Shown piece after piece: positions 19,330-28,125 of a DNA stretch of 64,000 nt. The notes below the pieces were generated by a model. That model saw only the letters and a list, made by a program, of their open reading frames with translations. It searched no databases and was not told the DNA's origin. How positions within the stretch are numbered: the first letter of the stretch is position 1; every line of letters begins with the position of its first letter. Source of the stretch: Lachnospiraceae bacterium (GTDB lineage: Bacteria > Bacillota > Clostridia > Lachnospirales > Lachnospiraceae). The translations under genes were made by a program, and so were the position numbers. Location of the stretch: assembly GCA_022510745.1 (NCBI GenBank), contig JAFLSY010000001.1:421042-485041 (forward strand). The letters are read 5' to 3'.

Positions 19330-21537
19330 ATGAGTAAGGAAGCAGAGGAAAGAAGAAAAAAAATCATCTGTGAACTGATGGAAGATAAGCTGTATGTTCC
19401 TATGAAGGAAAAGGAATTGGCATCGTTTTTGCAGGTACATCCCGAAGAGCGGCCGGAGCTATCCCGTATTCTGGAAGAACTGGTGTCGGAAGGCAGACTG
19501 ACAAGGACCGCAAGGGGTAAATTTGTAAAAGGCAGCGGAAAGGCAGCGGCCCCTACGATCGGTATCTTTATTGCTAATGCCAGAGGTTTCGGATTTGTAG
19601 AGATAGAGGGGATGGAAGAGGATTTATATATTCCGCCCGATATGGCAAACGGCGCATTTCACAAAGATAAAGTAGAGGTCAGTCTCTTGCCCGCAAATGG
19701 AGGGAAAAGACAGGAAGCTAAAGTGGTGCGGATTTTAGAGCGGGGCTTAAGTCAGTTGGTAGGTACCTATGAGAAGTCCGGCAACTTTGGTTTTGTGCGG
19801 CCGGACAACACCCGTATTCCCAGAGATGTTTTCGTTCCTATCGAGCGTTCCAAAGGCGCGGTGACCGGACACAAGGTTGTGGTGGAACTGACGGATTACG
19901 GGAAGGGAGACAAGAATCCGGAAGGAAAAGTAGTAGACATTTTAGGGCATGTGGGTGACCCCGGTATGGATATACTTTCCATCGTGAAGGCCTATGAGCT
20001 GGAGGTAGAATTTCCTGAAAAAGTACTGACACAGGCTGAGCGGATAGCAAAGCCCGTCAGCGAAGCGGACAGGGACGGAAGAAGGGATTTGCGGGATACT
20101 GTCATGGTAACCATTGACGGTGAGGACGCCAAGGATTTGGATGACGCGGTAAGTCTTTCTTATGAAGAAGAAACGGGACTGTACCATTTGGGCGTTCACA
20201 TTGCGGATGTTTGTAATTACGTGCAGGAAAACTCTGCACTGGACAAAGAAGCATTGAAGCGGGGAACCAGTGTTTATTTAACGGACAGAGTGATTCCCAT
20301 GCTGCCCCATATTCTTTCCAATGGCATCTGTTCCTTGAATGCGGGAGAGGACAGGCTGGCATTGAGTTGTCTGATGGATATTGATAAAACGGGGGAAATT
20401 ACCGACTATGAAATAGTGGAATCCGTGATCAATGTGGATGAAAGAATGAGCTATACCTCCGTAAAGAAAATTCTGGAGGATAGAGACGAAGCAGAAACAG
20501 AAAAGTACAGGGGATTGGTGCCTATGTTTGAGCATATGCGGGATCTTTCCGCACTGCTGCGGGAAAGAAGAAAGAAACGGGGCGCGATTGACTTTGATTT
20601 TCCGGAGAGTAAAATAGAGCTGGATGAGAGCGGGCATCCCATTGCCATACACCCCTATGAGAGGAATACGGCTAATATGTTGATAGAGGATTTTATGCTG
20701 GCGGCAAATGAAACGGTGGCGCAGCATTTCTATTGGATGGAGGCCCCTTTTGTATATCGTGTGCATGAAAGGCCGGATGCGGAGAAACTGCAAAAGCTGA
20801 ATATTTTCATCAATAATTTGGGCTACTATATGAAATCCGTGGGAAGAACCCATAGAAAGATAGGGGACGAGGAAGTGCATCCCAAGGAAATCCAAAAGCT
20901 TCTTAGCAGGATTACGGGGACGCCGGAGGAGGCCATGATCAGCAGGCTGACTTTGCGCAGTATGAAACAAGCCCGATATAGTACGGAGAGCAGCGGACAT
21001 TTCGGTCTGGCATGCCAGTATTATTGTCACTTTACTTCTCCCATCAGACGCTATCCCGATCTGCAGATTCATCGCATCATCAAAGATTGGCTGCGGGGGA
21101 GGCTGGGCGAGGAGCGAATGGCGCATTATCGCAGTATTTTAGATCAGGTAGCCAAGCGCTCTTCCGAAAGAGAGAGGCTTGCGGACGAGGCCGAGCGGGA
21201 AACGGATAAGTTAAAAAAAGTAGAATACATGGAGGAGCGGATAGGACAGGAATATGTGGGAGTCATATCCGGTATTACCGCCTGGGGCATCTATGTGGAG
21301 CTGCCTAATACAGTGGAGGGTATGATCCATGTATCTAAGCTGCCCGGCGACTATTTCTTCTACAATGAGAATACCTATGAAATGCAGGGAGAAAGAACAG
21401 GAATTGTTTATAGACTGGGAGAGGCGCTGCGTATCCGGGTGGCCGGGGCAGACAGATTTTTAAAGACCATAGATTTTGATCTGGTGGAGGATTTTAAGGA
21501 TGAGCAAGGAAACGCAGCAGAAATTGGTAGCGAATAA
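19330..21537 (+). CDS. rnr: Ribonuclease R
   Basis: This 735-residue 3'-5' exoribonuclease degrades structured RNA and, with tmRNA-SmpB, clears defective messages. ATG 19330 is chosen because AGGAGAA lies before it. Order of domains: N-terminal winged helix (about 1-70), two cold-shock-like OB folds, the RNB catalytic domain with the acidic cluster in '[19 protein letters not shown]' (about residue 260-275) and '[13 protein letters not shown]', then an S1 RNA-binding domain ('[28 protein letters not shown]'). The C-terminus overlaps smpB by 38 bases. Confidence 0.96.
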   Translation: MSKEAEERRKKIICELMEDKLYVPMKEKELASFLQVHPEERPELSRILEELVSEGRLTRTARGKFVKGSGKAAAPTIGIFIANARGFGFVEIEGMEEDLYIPPDMANGAFHKDKVEVSLLPANGGKRQEAKVVRILERGLSQLVGTYEKSGNFGFVRPDNTRIPRDVFVPIERSKGAVTGHKVVVELTDYGKGDKNPEGKVVDILGHVGDPGMDILSIVKAYELEVEFPEKVLTQAERIAKPVSEADRDGRRDLRDTVMVTIDGEDAKDLDDAVSLSYEEETGLYHLGVHIADVCNYVQENSALDKEALKRGTSVYLTDRVIPMLPHILSNGICSLNAGEDRLALSCLMDIDKTGEITDYEIVESVINVDERMSYTSVKKILEDRDEAETEKYRGLVPMFEHMRDLSALLRERRKKRGAIDFDFPESKIELDESGHPIAIHPYERNTANMLIEDFMLAANETVAQHFYWMEAPFVYRVHERPDAEKLQKLNIFINNLGYYMKSVGRTHRKIGDEEVHPKEIQKLLSRITGTPEEAMISRLTLRSMKQARYSTESSGHFGLACQYYCHFTSPIRRYPDLQIHRIIKDWLRGRLGEERMAHYRSILDQVAKRSSERERLADEAERETDKLKKVEYMEERIGQEYVGVISGITAWGIYVELPNTVEGMIHVSKLPGDYFFYNENTYEMQGERTGIVYRLGEALRIRVAGADRFLKTIDFDLVEDFKDEQGNAAEIGSE

Positions 21538-21967
21538 TAAAAAAGCCTACCACGATTACTTTATAGAGGAGCATTATGAAGCAGGCGTGGTGCTGCACGG
21601 TACCGAGGTCAAATCCCTGCGTAGGGGAAAATGCAGCATTAAAGAGGCTTTTGTCAGAATTGAAAACAATGAAGTCTGGGTCTATGGTATGCACATCAGC
21701 CCTTATGAAAAGGGCAATATCTTTAACAGAGATCCGCTGCGTCCGAAAAAGCTGCTGATGCATCGGGCGGAAATTCGTAAATTGACCGGCAAGCTGGCGG
21801 AAAAGGGACTGACATTAGTGCCACTTCAGGTATACTTTAAGGACGGCAGAGCAAAAATAGAAGTGGGACTGGCACGAGGCAAAAAGTTGTATGATAAGCG
21901 AGCGGACATTGCCAAAAAAGACCAGCGCAGAGAGCATGAAAGAGAGTTTAAGATCAAGAATCTATAA
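21500..21967 (+). CDS. smpB: SsrA-binding protein SmpB
   Basis: This 155-residue protein brings alanyl-tmRNA to stalled ribosomes. Typical segments are '[29 protein letters not shown]', 'INEAF'-like '[15 protein letters not shown]', '[17 protein letters not shown]' and the basic C-terminal tail '[19 protein letters not shown]'. ATG 21500 is favoured by an AAGGA-like site inside the rnr 3' end. The tmRNA gene follows directly. Confidence 0.96.
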   Translation: MSKETQQKLVANNKKAYHDYFIEEHYEAGVVLHGTEVKSLRRGKCSIKEAFVRIENNEVWVYGMHISPYEKGNIFNRDPLRPKKLLMHRAEIRKLTGKLAEKGLTLVPLQVYFKDGRAKIEVGLARGKKLYDKRADIAKKDQRREHEREFKIKNL

Positions 21968-21996
21968 TTGACTTGGAGACTCTCTTTGCATATAAT
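21968..21996 (+). promoter_or_regulatory. Promoter of ssrA
   Basis: TTGACT (21968-21973) and TATAAT (21991-21996) are 17 bases apart. The -35 starts on the base after the smpB stop. The mature RNA begins about 30 bases after the -10, so a short precursor is expected. Confidence 0.8.
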
Positions 21997-22026
21997 AAAA
22001 ATGACGATATACATTTTGTCAAACAA

Positions 22027-22402
22027 GGGCTAGTCAAGGTTTCGACAGGGGTCTTGCAGCTGGAGAAGCTATCCGCAGGCGATGCGTCAAATCGCAACCT
22101 AAATATAAACGCTGAAGACAATTTAGCATTTGCAGCGTAAGCTGTAAATAATCGCTGCTTTTAGCAGCTGTCCGCTTCAGGGCACTCACACCCTGAAATC
22201 CGGGCATCGACTATGTGAGAAACGACGGAGCCTAAGCTTTGCAGCTCCGGGCGTATTATGAAGCTACCGAATATGGAAGGCTGTCAGTTTCCGACCATAG
22301 GAGGGAACATGCCAAAGCAAGTTTGGCAGAAGATAACTGACTATGATAGTAGAAGGACAGGGAATGGGCTTTTGGACACGGGTTCGACTCCCGTCTAGTC
22401 CA
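22027..22402 (+). ncRNA. ssrA: Transfer-messenger RNA (tmRNA)
   Basis: The 5' acceptor strand GGGCTAG (22027-22033) pairs with CTAGTCC (22395-22401), one G-T pair, followed by discriminator A; CCA is not encoded. The T arm GGGTTCGACTCCC lies at about 22380-22392. The tag frame reads AEDNLAFAA with TAA ending at 22140, a typical degradation tag with a hydrophobic Ala-Ala end. The characteristic 'GGTTTCGACAGGGG' follows the 5' end. Its partners rnr and smpB are immediately upstream. The 3' end is the first unit of a 60-bp tandem repeat. Confidence 0.95.
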
Positions 22403-22530
22403 TTAGAAGAACGGCAAAGGATGGGAGTCGAACCCGTTGGGTTCAGGCTCCCGTCTAGTCCATTAGGAGAACGGCAAAGGATGGGAGTCGAACCCGTTGG
22501 GTTCAGGCTCCCGTCTAGTCCGTTAGAAGA
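22388..22530 (+). repeat. 60-bp tandem repeat derived from the tmRNA 3' end
   Basis: Units start at 22388, 22448 and 22508 with CTCCCGTCTAGTCC, the last bases of tmRNA. The first two units are complete and differ at one base; the third is partial (about 23 bases, one change). Each full unit also contains GGGAGTCGAACCC, the reverse complement of the tmRNA T arm, next to GGGTTCAGGCTCCC, so each can fold into a near-perfect hairpin. Confidence 0.9.
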
Positions 22531-22581
22531 GTTACGGGGATAAAAGTGATATGAAAGATTTAAGCAATTATCGGAATCTCC

Positions 22582-23109
22582 ATGAAATCTACCGAAAAGT
22601 ACAAAGTCATGATGTTGATGATCATTCCGACCATCGGTGCCGCAATCATCTGTTTAGTAATGCGGGGAATCGCCGTAAAATCGATGAAGCGTTTTACGCA
22701 GGAGGAGCTTACCCGCATAGACCAGGCAATTCCTATGACACAGATGCAGGAAGGCTTCTGTGTGACTTATGACGCGGTGGTCTGCAGTAAGAGAAAATTC
22801 TTCCTTTATCCGGTAAGAGATGTGCTATGGGTATATGGGCATGTTCTCACAACAAGGCTGTACGGAGTTATACCAATTGGCAGAGACAGCTTTGTGATAA
22901 TTGCGGGAAAAGATCATAAGCGTTATACCTGTCGAACGAAAAATAAGAGTAATGTTATAGATAATATTGTAGAATTTCTGAAAGCCGGACTTAGTCGATA
23001 TCGCAAAGGAATCTTCTATGGATACAGCACAGATTTAGACGCCATGTTCAGGAAGGACTTTAACAGAATGCTGACCATGAGTCAGGAATATGATATGCAG
23101 AATACATAG
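22582..23109 (+). CDS. Unrecognised membrane-anchored protein downstream of tmRNA
   Basis: I do not recognise this 175-residue protein with confidence; it may belong to an uncharacterised Clostridia family (DUF6709-like, uncertain). Residues 10-30 form one hydrophobic helix (VMMLMIIPTIGAAIICLVMRG), after a short basic N-terminus. The rest is soluble with mixed strands ('CVTYDAVVCSKRKFFLYPVRDVLWVYGHV') and looks like a small PH-like or beta-rich domain. The ribosome site before ATG 22582 is weak. It is monocistronic, between the tmRNA-derived repeats and a strong terminator. Confidence 0.6.
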   Translation: MKSTEKYKVMMLMIIPTIGAAIICLVMRGIAVKSMKRFTQEELTRIDQAIPMTQMQEGFCVTYDAVVCSKRKFFLYPVRDVLWVYGHVLTTRLYGVIPIGRDSFVIIAGKDHKRYTCRTKNKSNVIDNIVEFLKAGLSRYRKGIFYGYSTDLDAMFRKDFNRMLTMSQEYDMQNT

Positions 23110-23158
23110 AGAGCGGGAGTTTCTCAATAAAAGAATTGCATATTTGAAGTATAGTTTC

Positions 23159-23196
23159 AAAACCGCCCTTACCGAAAAGGTAAGAGGCGGTTTTTT
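23159..23196 (+). terminator. Terminator after the 22582-23109 gene
   Basis: AAAACCGCC and CTTACC pair with GGTAAG and GGCGGTTTT around a GAAAA-type loop, ending in a run of six T (23191-23196). Confidence 0.88.
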
Positions 23197-23233
23197 AGGT
23201 AGATGCCTAAAAAAGTAAGGCTGTATCAACTGA

Positions 23234-23262
23234 TTGCAGAAATAATGTGAAAATGGTAATAT
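23234..23262 (+). promoter_or_regulatory. Candidate promoter of the GH26-export cluster
   Basis: TTGCAG (23234-23239) and TAATAT (23257-23262) are spaced 17 bases, 57 bases before the GH26 gene. Confidence 0.5.
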
Positions 23263-23318
23263 TACAGTAGATAATTATTGCACCAAAGGGACCTGAGAAA
23301 ACGGAAGGGAGCTCATGT

Positions 23319-24902
23319 ATGAAAAAAGGATTATCATTATTGATATTATTCAGCATGGTATTATGTGCAGGATGCGGCAAAGAGACAGAGAATGCAGTGG
23401 AGTCGTCTGATCCCGCGTCCACGCTGCCTGTACAGGAGAACGTGGCAGCCAAGGAAGATCAGACAGAGCAGAATCTGGCGGAGCAGATAGAAGTCTGGAT
23501 ACCGAAAGAGGCGCCGCTTGTCCGCAACCGGCTGACAGATGAAGAAAAGCTTTCCAGGCAGGTAGCTGTTTTGGATAGGGGAACCTTCCTGTTTTCGGGA
23601 GACACAAATGAGGGTTATTCTACGGAGGACTTGTCCTTCTTGGAAGGGGCGGCCGGTCAGGATGCATTGGCTTTAATATATGCCTGTGATGATGAAGAGC
23701 ATGTAGGTTGGGGCGTCTTAGGCTGGGGCGGCAATGTGGAAGGGCAATATGTTCAGGCGGGAGATGTTCTGGCAAAGTCCGACCCGGCCAAAGAAAGGGT
23801 CGTGATCATAACAATCAATGAACTGACTGAAATGTACGGAATCGATTCCATCGCGGAATTGGAGAGTCTGATATTGGGAGCATGGAACGGCGGCCGCATT
23901 GCGGGGCTTTATTTTGTGACGGAAGATCTGGTCCAGGAATGGCAGGATTGTGTGGAAGAGATAGATCGTTACGAGCAGATCATCCACACTTATGACGGCA
24001 GTCTGTCAAATGAGAATGCAATCGATAATGCAAAAACCTTATATGCGTATCTGCAGGAGACCTATGGCGATTACTGTCTGACAGGGCAGATGGAGTCCAC
24101 TTGGATGGGAACTCCTGATTATGAGATGAATTATTTGGAGGAAAATACAGAAAGGCTTCCGGCTATCAGAGGCTTGGATTTTATGCACAATGATTTTCAG
24201 GGCGTTGTGGACAGAGCCATGAATTGGTGGGAGATGGGAGGCATTCCCACGATCTGCTGGCATACCGGTGCGGATTTTGCTTCCGGTTATAATGAATGCC
24301 TGGCGGATGATATCAATTGGGAGGAAGCCTTTGTGCCGGGGTCTGATACTTATAACAGTCTGCTTTCCGGTATGGATCGGGCAGTACCGTACCTTCAGCA
24401 GTTGGAAGATGCAGGGGTACCGGTTTTGTGGAGGCCCTTCCATGAATTAGACGGAGGATGGTTTTGGTGGAGCAAAGGCGGCAGTGATAATTTTATTAAG
24501 TTGTGGCAGCTCATGTACAGCAGATATACGGATTACTGGGGACTGGATAATTTAATATGGGTTTATGGTTACTCCAGTAACGGAGGAACTATGGCCGAGT
24601 GGTATCCCGGGGATGCCTATGTGGATCTGCTTGGAGCCGACAGCTATGCAAAAGGTGCGGAAGCAAGACTTTATGAGGAGTGCGTGGAAGTTGCACCGGA
24701 AGGAATGCCCATTGTATTTCACGAGTGCGGCAGGATACCCACCGAAGAAGAACTGAAGGAAGCAGAAGCAGAGTGGCTGTTTTTTATGGTTTGGCATACA
24801 TCGTGGCTGACGGAAGAAGAAAACCAGCCGCTGGACACGTTGAATCGGATTTATAACAGTGACTATTTTATAACGCTGGATGAATTACCGGATTTTAAGT
24901 AA
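23319..24902 (+). CDS. Glycoside hydrolase family 26 lipoprotein (beta-mannanase-like)
   Basis: The 527-residue protein has a lipoprotein signal with lipobox LCAGC (Cys about 18), a spacer rich in Glu and Gln, and a GH26 (beta/alpha)8 domain from about residue 180. The general acid/base Glu lies in 'VLWRPFHELDGGWFWW' (about 375) and the nucleophile Glu in 'IVFHECGR' (about 469), both diagnostic of family 26, which cleaves beta-1,4-mannan. The N-terminal third ('LDRGTFLFSGDTNEGY...') is an added domain that I do not recognise. It would act on the cell surface. A GGAAGGGAG site precedes ATG 23319. The next genes form an export complex, so it may trim an envelope glycan rather than feed on plant mannan; this is inference. 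Confidence 0.88.
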   Translation: MKKGLSLLILFSMVLCAGCGKETENAVESSDPASTLPVQENVAAKEDQTEQNLAEQIEVWIPKEAPLVRNRLTDEEKLSRQVAVLDRGTFLFSGDTNEGYSTEDLSFLEGAAGQDALALIYACDDEEHVGWGVLGWGGNVEGQYVQAGDVLAKSDPAKERVVIITINELTEMYGIDSIAELESLILGAWNGGRIAGLYFVTEDLVQEWQDCVEEIDRYEQIIHTYDGSLSNENAIDNAKTLYAYLQETYGDYCLTGQMESTWMGTPDYEMNYLEENTERLPAIRGLDFMHNDFQGVVDRAMNWWEMGGIPTICWHTGADFASGYNECLADDINWEEAFVPGSDTYNSLLSGMDRAVPYLQQLEDAGVPVLWRPFHELDGGWFWWSKGGSDNFIKLWQLMYSRYTDYWGLDNLIWVYGYSSNGGTMAEWYPGDAYVDLLGADSYAKGAEARLYEECVEVAPEGMPIVFHECGRIPTEEELKEAEAEWLFFMVWHTSWLTEEENQPLDTLNRIYNSDYFITLDELPDFK

Positions 24903-24937
24903 AGTAAGTAAAAGACCCTATATGGAGTGATCGTGAA

Positions 24938-26041
24938 ATGGGTAATACGTGTAAAAAGATACTTTCCATTTTGGTTGCAGCGGGCTTGGTTCTGGGACAG
25001 ACGGGCTGTGGGCAGACCAAGGATGAGGATACTCTGATCATACTGGAGCATAATGCAGAGGAAAGAATTTATAATCTGGCCGTGGTTTCCATTGGGGATG
25101 TGATAGATACGGACAGCATCAAATGTACTTATGTGCAGACCAAGGATGAGGAACTCAGTTTTTCCCTGAGTGGAAAAAACATAGCGGCGGTCTATGTAGA
25201 AAACGGAGAGGAAGTGGAGAAAGGACAGTTGTTAGCCGAGCTTTCCGATACCGGACTTCAGGAAGAGATAAGCCGTCTGGAATACCGGATTGCCAGAAAT
25301 CAGCTTCTATACGAACAAAGCCTTACTGAGGAGGAAAGTGCGTTGGAAGGCCGGCTGCTTCAATATCAGTACCAGTCCCGGCAAACAACTGCCGAGGAGG
25401 AAGCCTATAAGAAGGATGTGGAGGATATTAAACGGAACTACCGCTATATCAGGGAGGATTATCAGGACGTTATCCGTGCGGACACCCTGCAGCTTTATGC
25501 ACTGCAAAGTGAACTGGCGAGCGGGCGCATCTATGCGGGAATGAGCGGTACTGTTTCCTATGTGAAGCCCGGTTTAGAAGGAAGTATTTCCATACAGGGA
25601 GAAATGGTCATAAAAATTATTGATGGGACGGAGTGCGTATTCGAAACAGACAGCGTGGAATATGCAGATTTTTTTGAAGAGGATACGGAGGCCGATTTTC
25701 TGATCGTAACAAATACGGGAGCGGTACAGTGCAAGCTGGTTCCTTTCCAGATGGAAGAATGGGGAGAGAAACTGTATTTTAAAGTGCCGGAGGAGACCGA
25801 AGTCAATCTCAACCTGGATGTGGGCAGCGGCGGAACCATGAAAATAGTGGTGGCGGAAAAGGAGCAGGTACTGAGCATACCGGCCAGTGCCGTCCATACG
25901 GCGGACGGAAGGCGCTATGTCTATGTGATCGGAGAAAATAGTATGCGGGAGATTAAATGGATAGAAACAGGGATGTTCGGGGACGGCATGGTAGAAATCT
26001 TATCTGGTCTGTCGGAAGGTGAAAGGGTAATCATAAGATGA
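24938..26041 (+). CDS. HlyD-like adaptor lipoprotein, first of two
   Basis: The 367-residue protein has a lipoprotein signal (lipobox GQTGC, Cys about 24). Its adaptor layout is a lipoyl half ('IAAVYVENGEEVEKGQLLAELSD', about 85-110), a short coiled coil, the second lipoyl half ('AGMSGTVSYVKPGLEGS') and a barrel and membrane-proximal domain ending 'VEILSGLSEGERVIIR'. The family links ABC or RND exporters to the exterior. It overlaps the next adaptor gene by four bases (ATGA). Confidence 0.85.
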   Translation: MGNTCKKILSILVAAGLVLGQTGCGQTKDEDTLIILEHNAEERIYNLAVVSIGDVIDTDSIKCTYVQTKDEELSFSLSGKNIAAVYVENGEEVEKGQLLAELSDTGLQEEISRLEYRIARNQLLYEQSLTEEESALEGRLLQYQYQSRQTTAEEEAYKKDVEDIKRNYRYIREDYQDVIRADTLQLYALQSELASGRIYAGMSGTVSYVKPGLEGSISIQGEMVIKIIDGTECVFETDSVEYADFFEEDTEADFLIVTNTGAVQCKLVPFQMEEWGEKLYFKVPEETEVNLNLDVGSGGTMKIVVAEKEQVLSIPASAVHTADGRRYVYVIGENSMREIKWIETGMFGDGMVEILSGLSEGERVIIR

Positions 26042-28125
26042 GAAAGATATTGCGTGGCGGGATATGCATACAGCTGGGTTTGTTGTTGCTGCTCTGTGGC
26101 TGCGGAAACGGTAGTGAGGGGAAGTCCGCAGAGGAGATTGTTCTCTTAGAACCGGTGGGCGCAGTAGCCGGATATGAACCGGCGGCTTATAGAAACCTAT
26201 ATGATGTAACGACTTATGCTTCCGCCGTATATCCGCAGATAACGGAATATGCTTATGAAACAGATCAGATTTTTTCCGGTTACAGTGTGCTGCCCGGAGA
26301 GGAAGTAAAAGCAGGAGAACTGCTTCTAAAAGCGGATCAGAGCGCTATTGACCGGCAGATTGAAGCCAAGAGGGAAACTCTGCGGGAGATGGAGGAGTCC
26401 CATGCTGAATATGTAATGGATATGCAGACGCAGATAGATGCGGCAGCGGAAATGGCGGCTTTTTGGGAAGCACGCCTGTGGGAGCAGGGGGCGGAGGGAG
26501 AGTATAAGCTGGCCCTGCACAACGAAAATATTTTAAGACAGCAGCTTCAGAATGCGAATCAGCTCTATGAACTGGATCATGCCTACGAAGCGGAGCTTTT
26601 AGCGGAACTTTTGGAGGAGAGGGAAGCTGCTTTTCTGTACAGCGAAGCACCGGGAGTAGTGGTATCTACTGCTTATCTGAATGCCGGAAGTTACATAGAA
26701 GCAGGCAGGCCGGTGGCAGCCGTGGCGGACTTGGAACAGAAGGTTTTGAAATGTGAATTTATCAAAGCCTATGTTATGAATAACACGAAGGAAGTATATG
26801 CCTTTATTGACGGAAAAAGGTATGAAATCGAGTATCAGCCCATGAGAGCAGGAGAATATAACAAACTGACGGAGCAGGGAGGAAGTTTATTTTCTACTTT
26901 TCATTTTTTGGAAGATACTTCAGATTTAGAGATTGGCAGCTATGCAGTCATCGTTCTGGTATCCGACAACCGGAAAGAAGTGGTTACCGTTTCTAAGGAA
27001 GCTGTCCGCAGGGATGAAAACGGCAGCTATGTATATGTTTACCGGGACGGGGAAATGATCTATACGCCTGTACAGACAGGAATGACGGACGGAAGCTATA
27101 CGGAGATCGTTTCAGGACTTTCCGTGGGAGAAATGGTGATGGTGCAGAAACTGCAGCAGTATGGAAGCAATACCACGGTATTGGAAAAAGGAAATTATGC
27201 GGACGCTCTTGGCGGGAGAGGGGATCTCTACTATCCCTCTTCGGAACTGATAAAAAATGAAATAGAATATGGTACAGTCTATTTTCAAGAGTTTCTGGTA
27301 GGGGTAAATCAGCATGTAGAAAAGGGAGATGTAATAGCCACGGTGCGCGTGGAAGGTGATGAAGCCGCATTGGACAGGATGAAGTCTCAGCTTGCCAGAG
27401 CGGAGGAAAGATTGGAGGATTATCGAAAACAGTGGGAAGAAGCTATTTTGGCAGGTGAGGGTTCTGCTGCCGGCCAGAAGGACTATGAGAAGGAAATCCT
27501 GCGAAGAACGGAGAGAATTTCCGAGCTGCGTGCACAGATAAACCAGATGGAGAGGGATTTTTCTACCACCCGGATTGTGGCTTCCGAAACCGGAATCGTG
27601 ACATGGATAGCGGATTATGAAAAGGAGGCTATACTGCGTGCAGACAGCAGTCTGCTCAGTATAGCTGATGAAAGGTTCTGTTTTATCAGCGTGGAGCAGC
27701 AGGGTGGCGCAAGGCTGAATTACGGTGACAAAGTAGAGATATCCTTTCTGGACATTGAAGATCCTTCTACCACCCAGGGAACCGTGGTGAGTATTGCAAA
27801 TGCAGGACTCAGCGGGAGACTGCAGTCGAACAGGGCTCTGATTCTGGTGGAGCAGCCCCTTGAAGGAATGACCGATAGTATACAGTACAGGGACGGCCGC
27901 TATAGCCTGCATGTATTCAGGGTCTCGGGAAGTGTGCAGGAGATGAAAGATGTCGTGCTGGTGCCCCGCTCTGCTGTTAAGGAGCGGAACGGACAGTTGT
28001 ATGTGGATGTTGTAACGGAAAACGGCGATATAGTGGAAACAAGCTTTATCGCCGGTGGATACGATATGAATAACTATTGGGTAATAGATGGACTTGAGGA
28101 AGGAATGAAAGTATGCTGCGAATAA
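26038..28125 (+). CDS. HlyD-like adaptor lipoprotein with two adaptor units in tandem
   Basis: The 695-residue lipoprotein (lipobox LLCGC, Cys about 20) is roughly twice the usual length. One adaptor-like set spans about 80-375 (lipoyl 'YSVLPGEEVKAGELLLKAD', coiled coil, 'APGVVVSTAYLNAGSYIEAG', 'GLSVGEMVMVQ'). A second spans about 400-690 ('GVNQHVEKGDVIATVRV', coiled coil, 'ETGIVTWIADYEKEAIL', 'GLEEGMKVCC'), as if by internal duplication. It overlaps the permease gene by 13 bases. It would form the outer part of the export complex together with the previous gene. Confidence 0.8.
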   Translation: MRKILRGGICIQLGLLLLLCGCGNGSEGKSAEEIVLLEPVGAVAGYEPAAYRNLYDVTTYASAVYPQITEYAYETDQIFSGYSVLPGEEVKAGELLLKADQSAIDRQIEAKRETLREMEESHAEYVMDMQTQIDAAAEMAAFWEARLWEQGAEGEYKLALHNENILRQQLQNANQLYELDHAYEAELLAELLEEREAAFLYSEAPGVVVSTAYLNAGSYIEAGRPVAAVADLEQKVLKCEFIKAYVMNNTKEVYAFIDGKRYEIEYQPMRAGEYNKLTEQGGSLFSTFHFLEDTSDLEIGSYAVIVLVSDNRKEVVTVSKEAVRRDENGSYVYVYRDGEMIYTPVQTGMTDGSYTEIVSGLSVGEMVMVQKLQQYGSNTTVLEKGNYADALGGRGDLYYPSSELIKNEIEYGTVYFQEFLVGVNQHVEKGDVIATVRVEGDEAALDRMKSQLARAEERLEDYRKQWEEAILAGEGSAAGQKDYEKEILRRTERISELRAQINQMERDFSTTRIVASETGIVTWIADYEKEAILRADSSLLSIADERFCFISVEQQGGARLNYGDKVEISFLDIEDPSTTQGTVVSIANAGLSGRLQSNRALILVEQPLEGMTDSIQYRDGRYSLHVFRVSGSVQEMKDVVLVPRSAVKERNGQLYVDVVTENGDIVETSFIAGGYDMNNYWVIDGLEEGMKVCCE

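Noticed and set aside
20278..21126. Long minus-strand ORF (282 residues) inside rnr
   Set aside because: It is opposite the conserved catalytic and S1 regions of RNase R, has no family features, and is His/Pro-rich as expected of a shadow frame.
22343..22543. 66-residue ORF with a repeated peptide at the end of tmRNA
   Set aside because: It is only the translation of the tmRNA 3' end and its 60-bp DNA repeat, and begins inside the mature tmRNA.
22551..22772. Alternative 73-residue ORF overlapping the 22582-23109 gene
   Set aside because: It has polar, low-quality sequence and is shorter; the other frame has a membrane helix, sensible composition and ends at a terminator.
27112..27912. Minus-strand ORF (266 residues) inside the tandem adaptor gene
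   Set aside because: It is a shadow of a well-supported gene, with Cys/Phe/Leu-rich sequence and no ribosome site.
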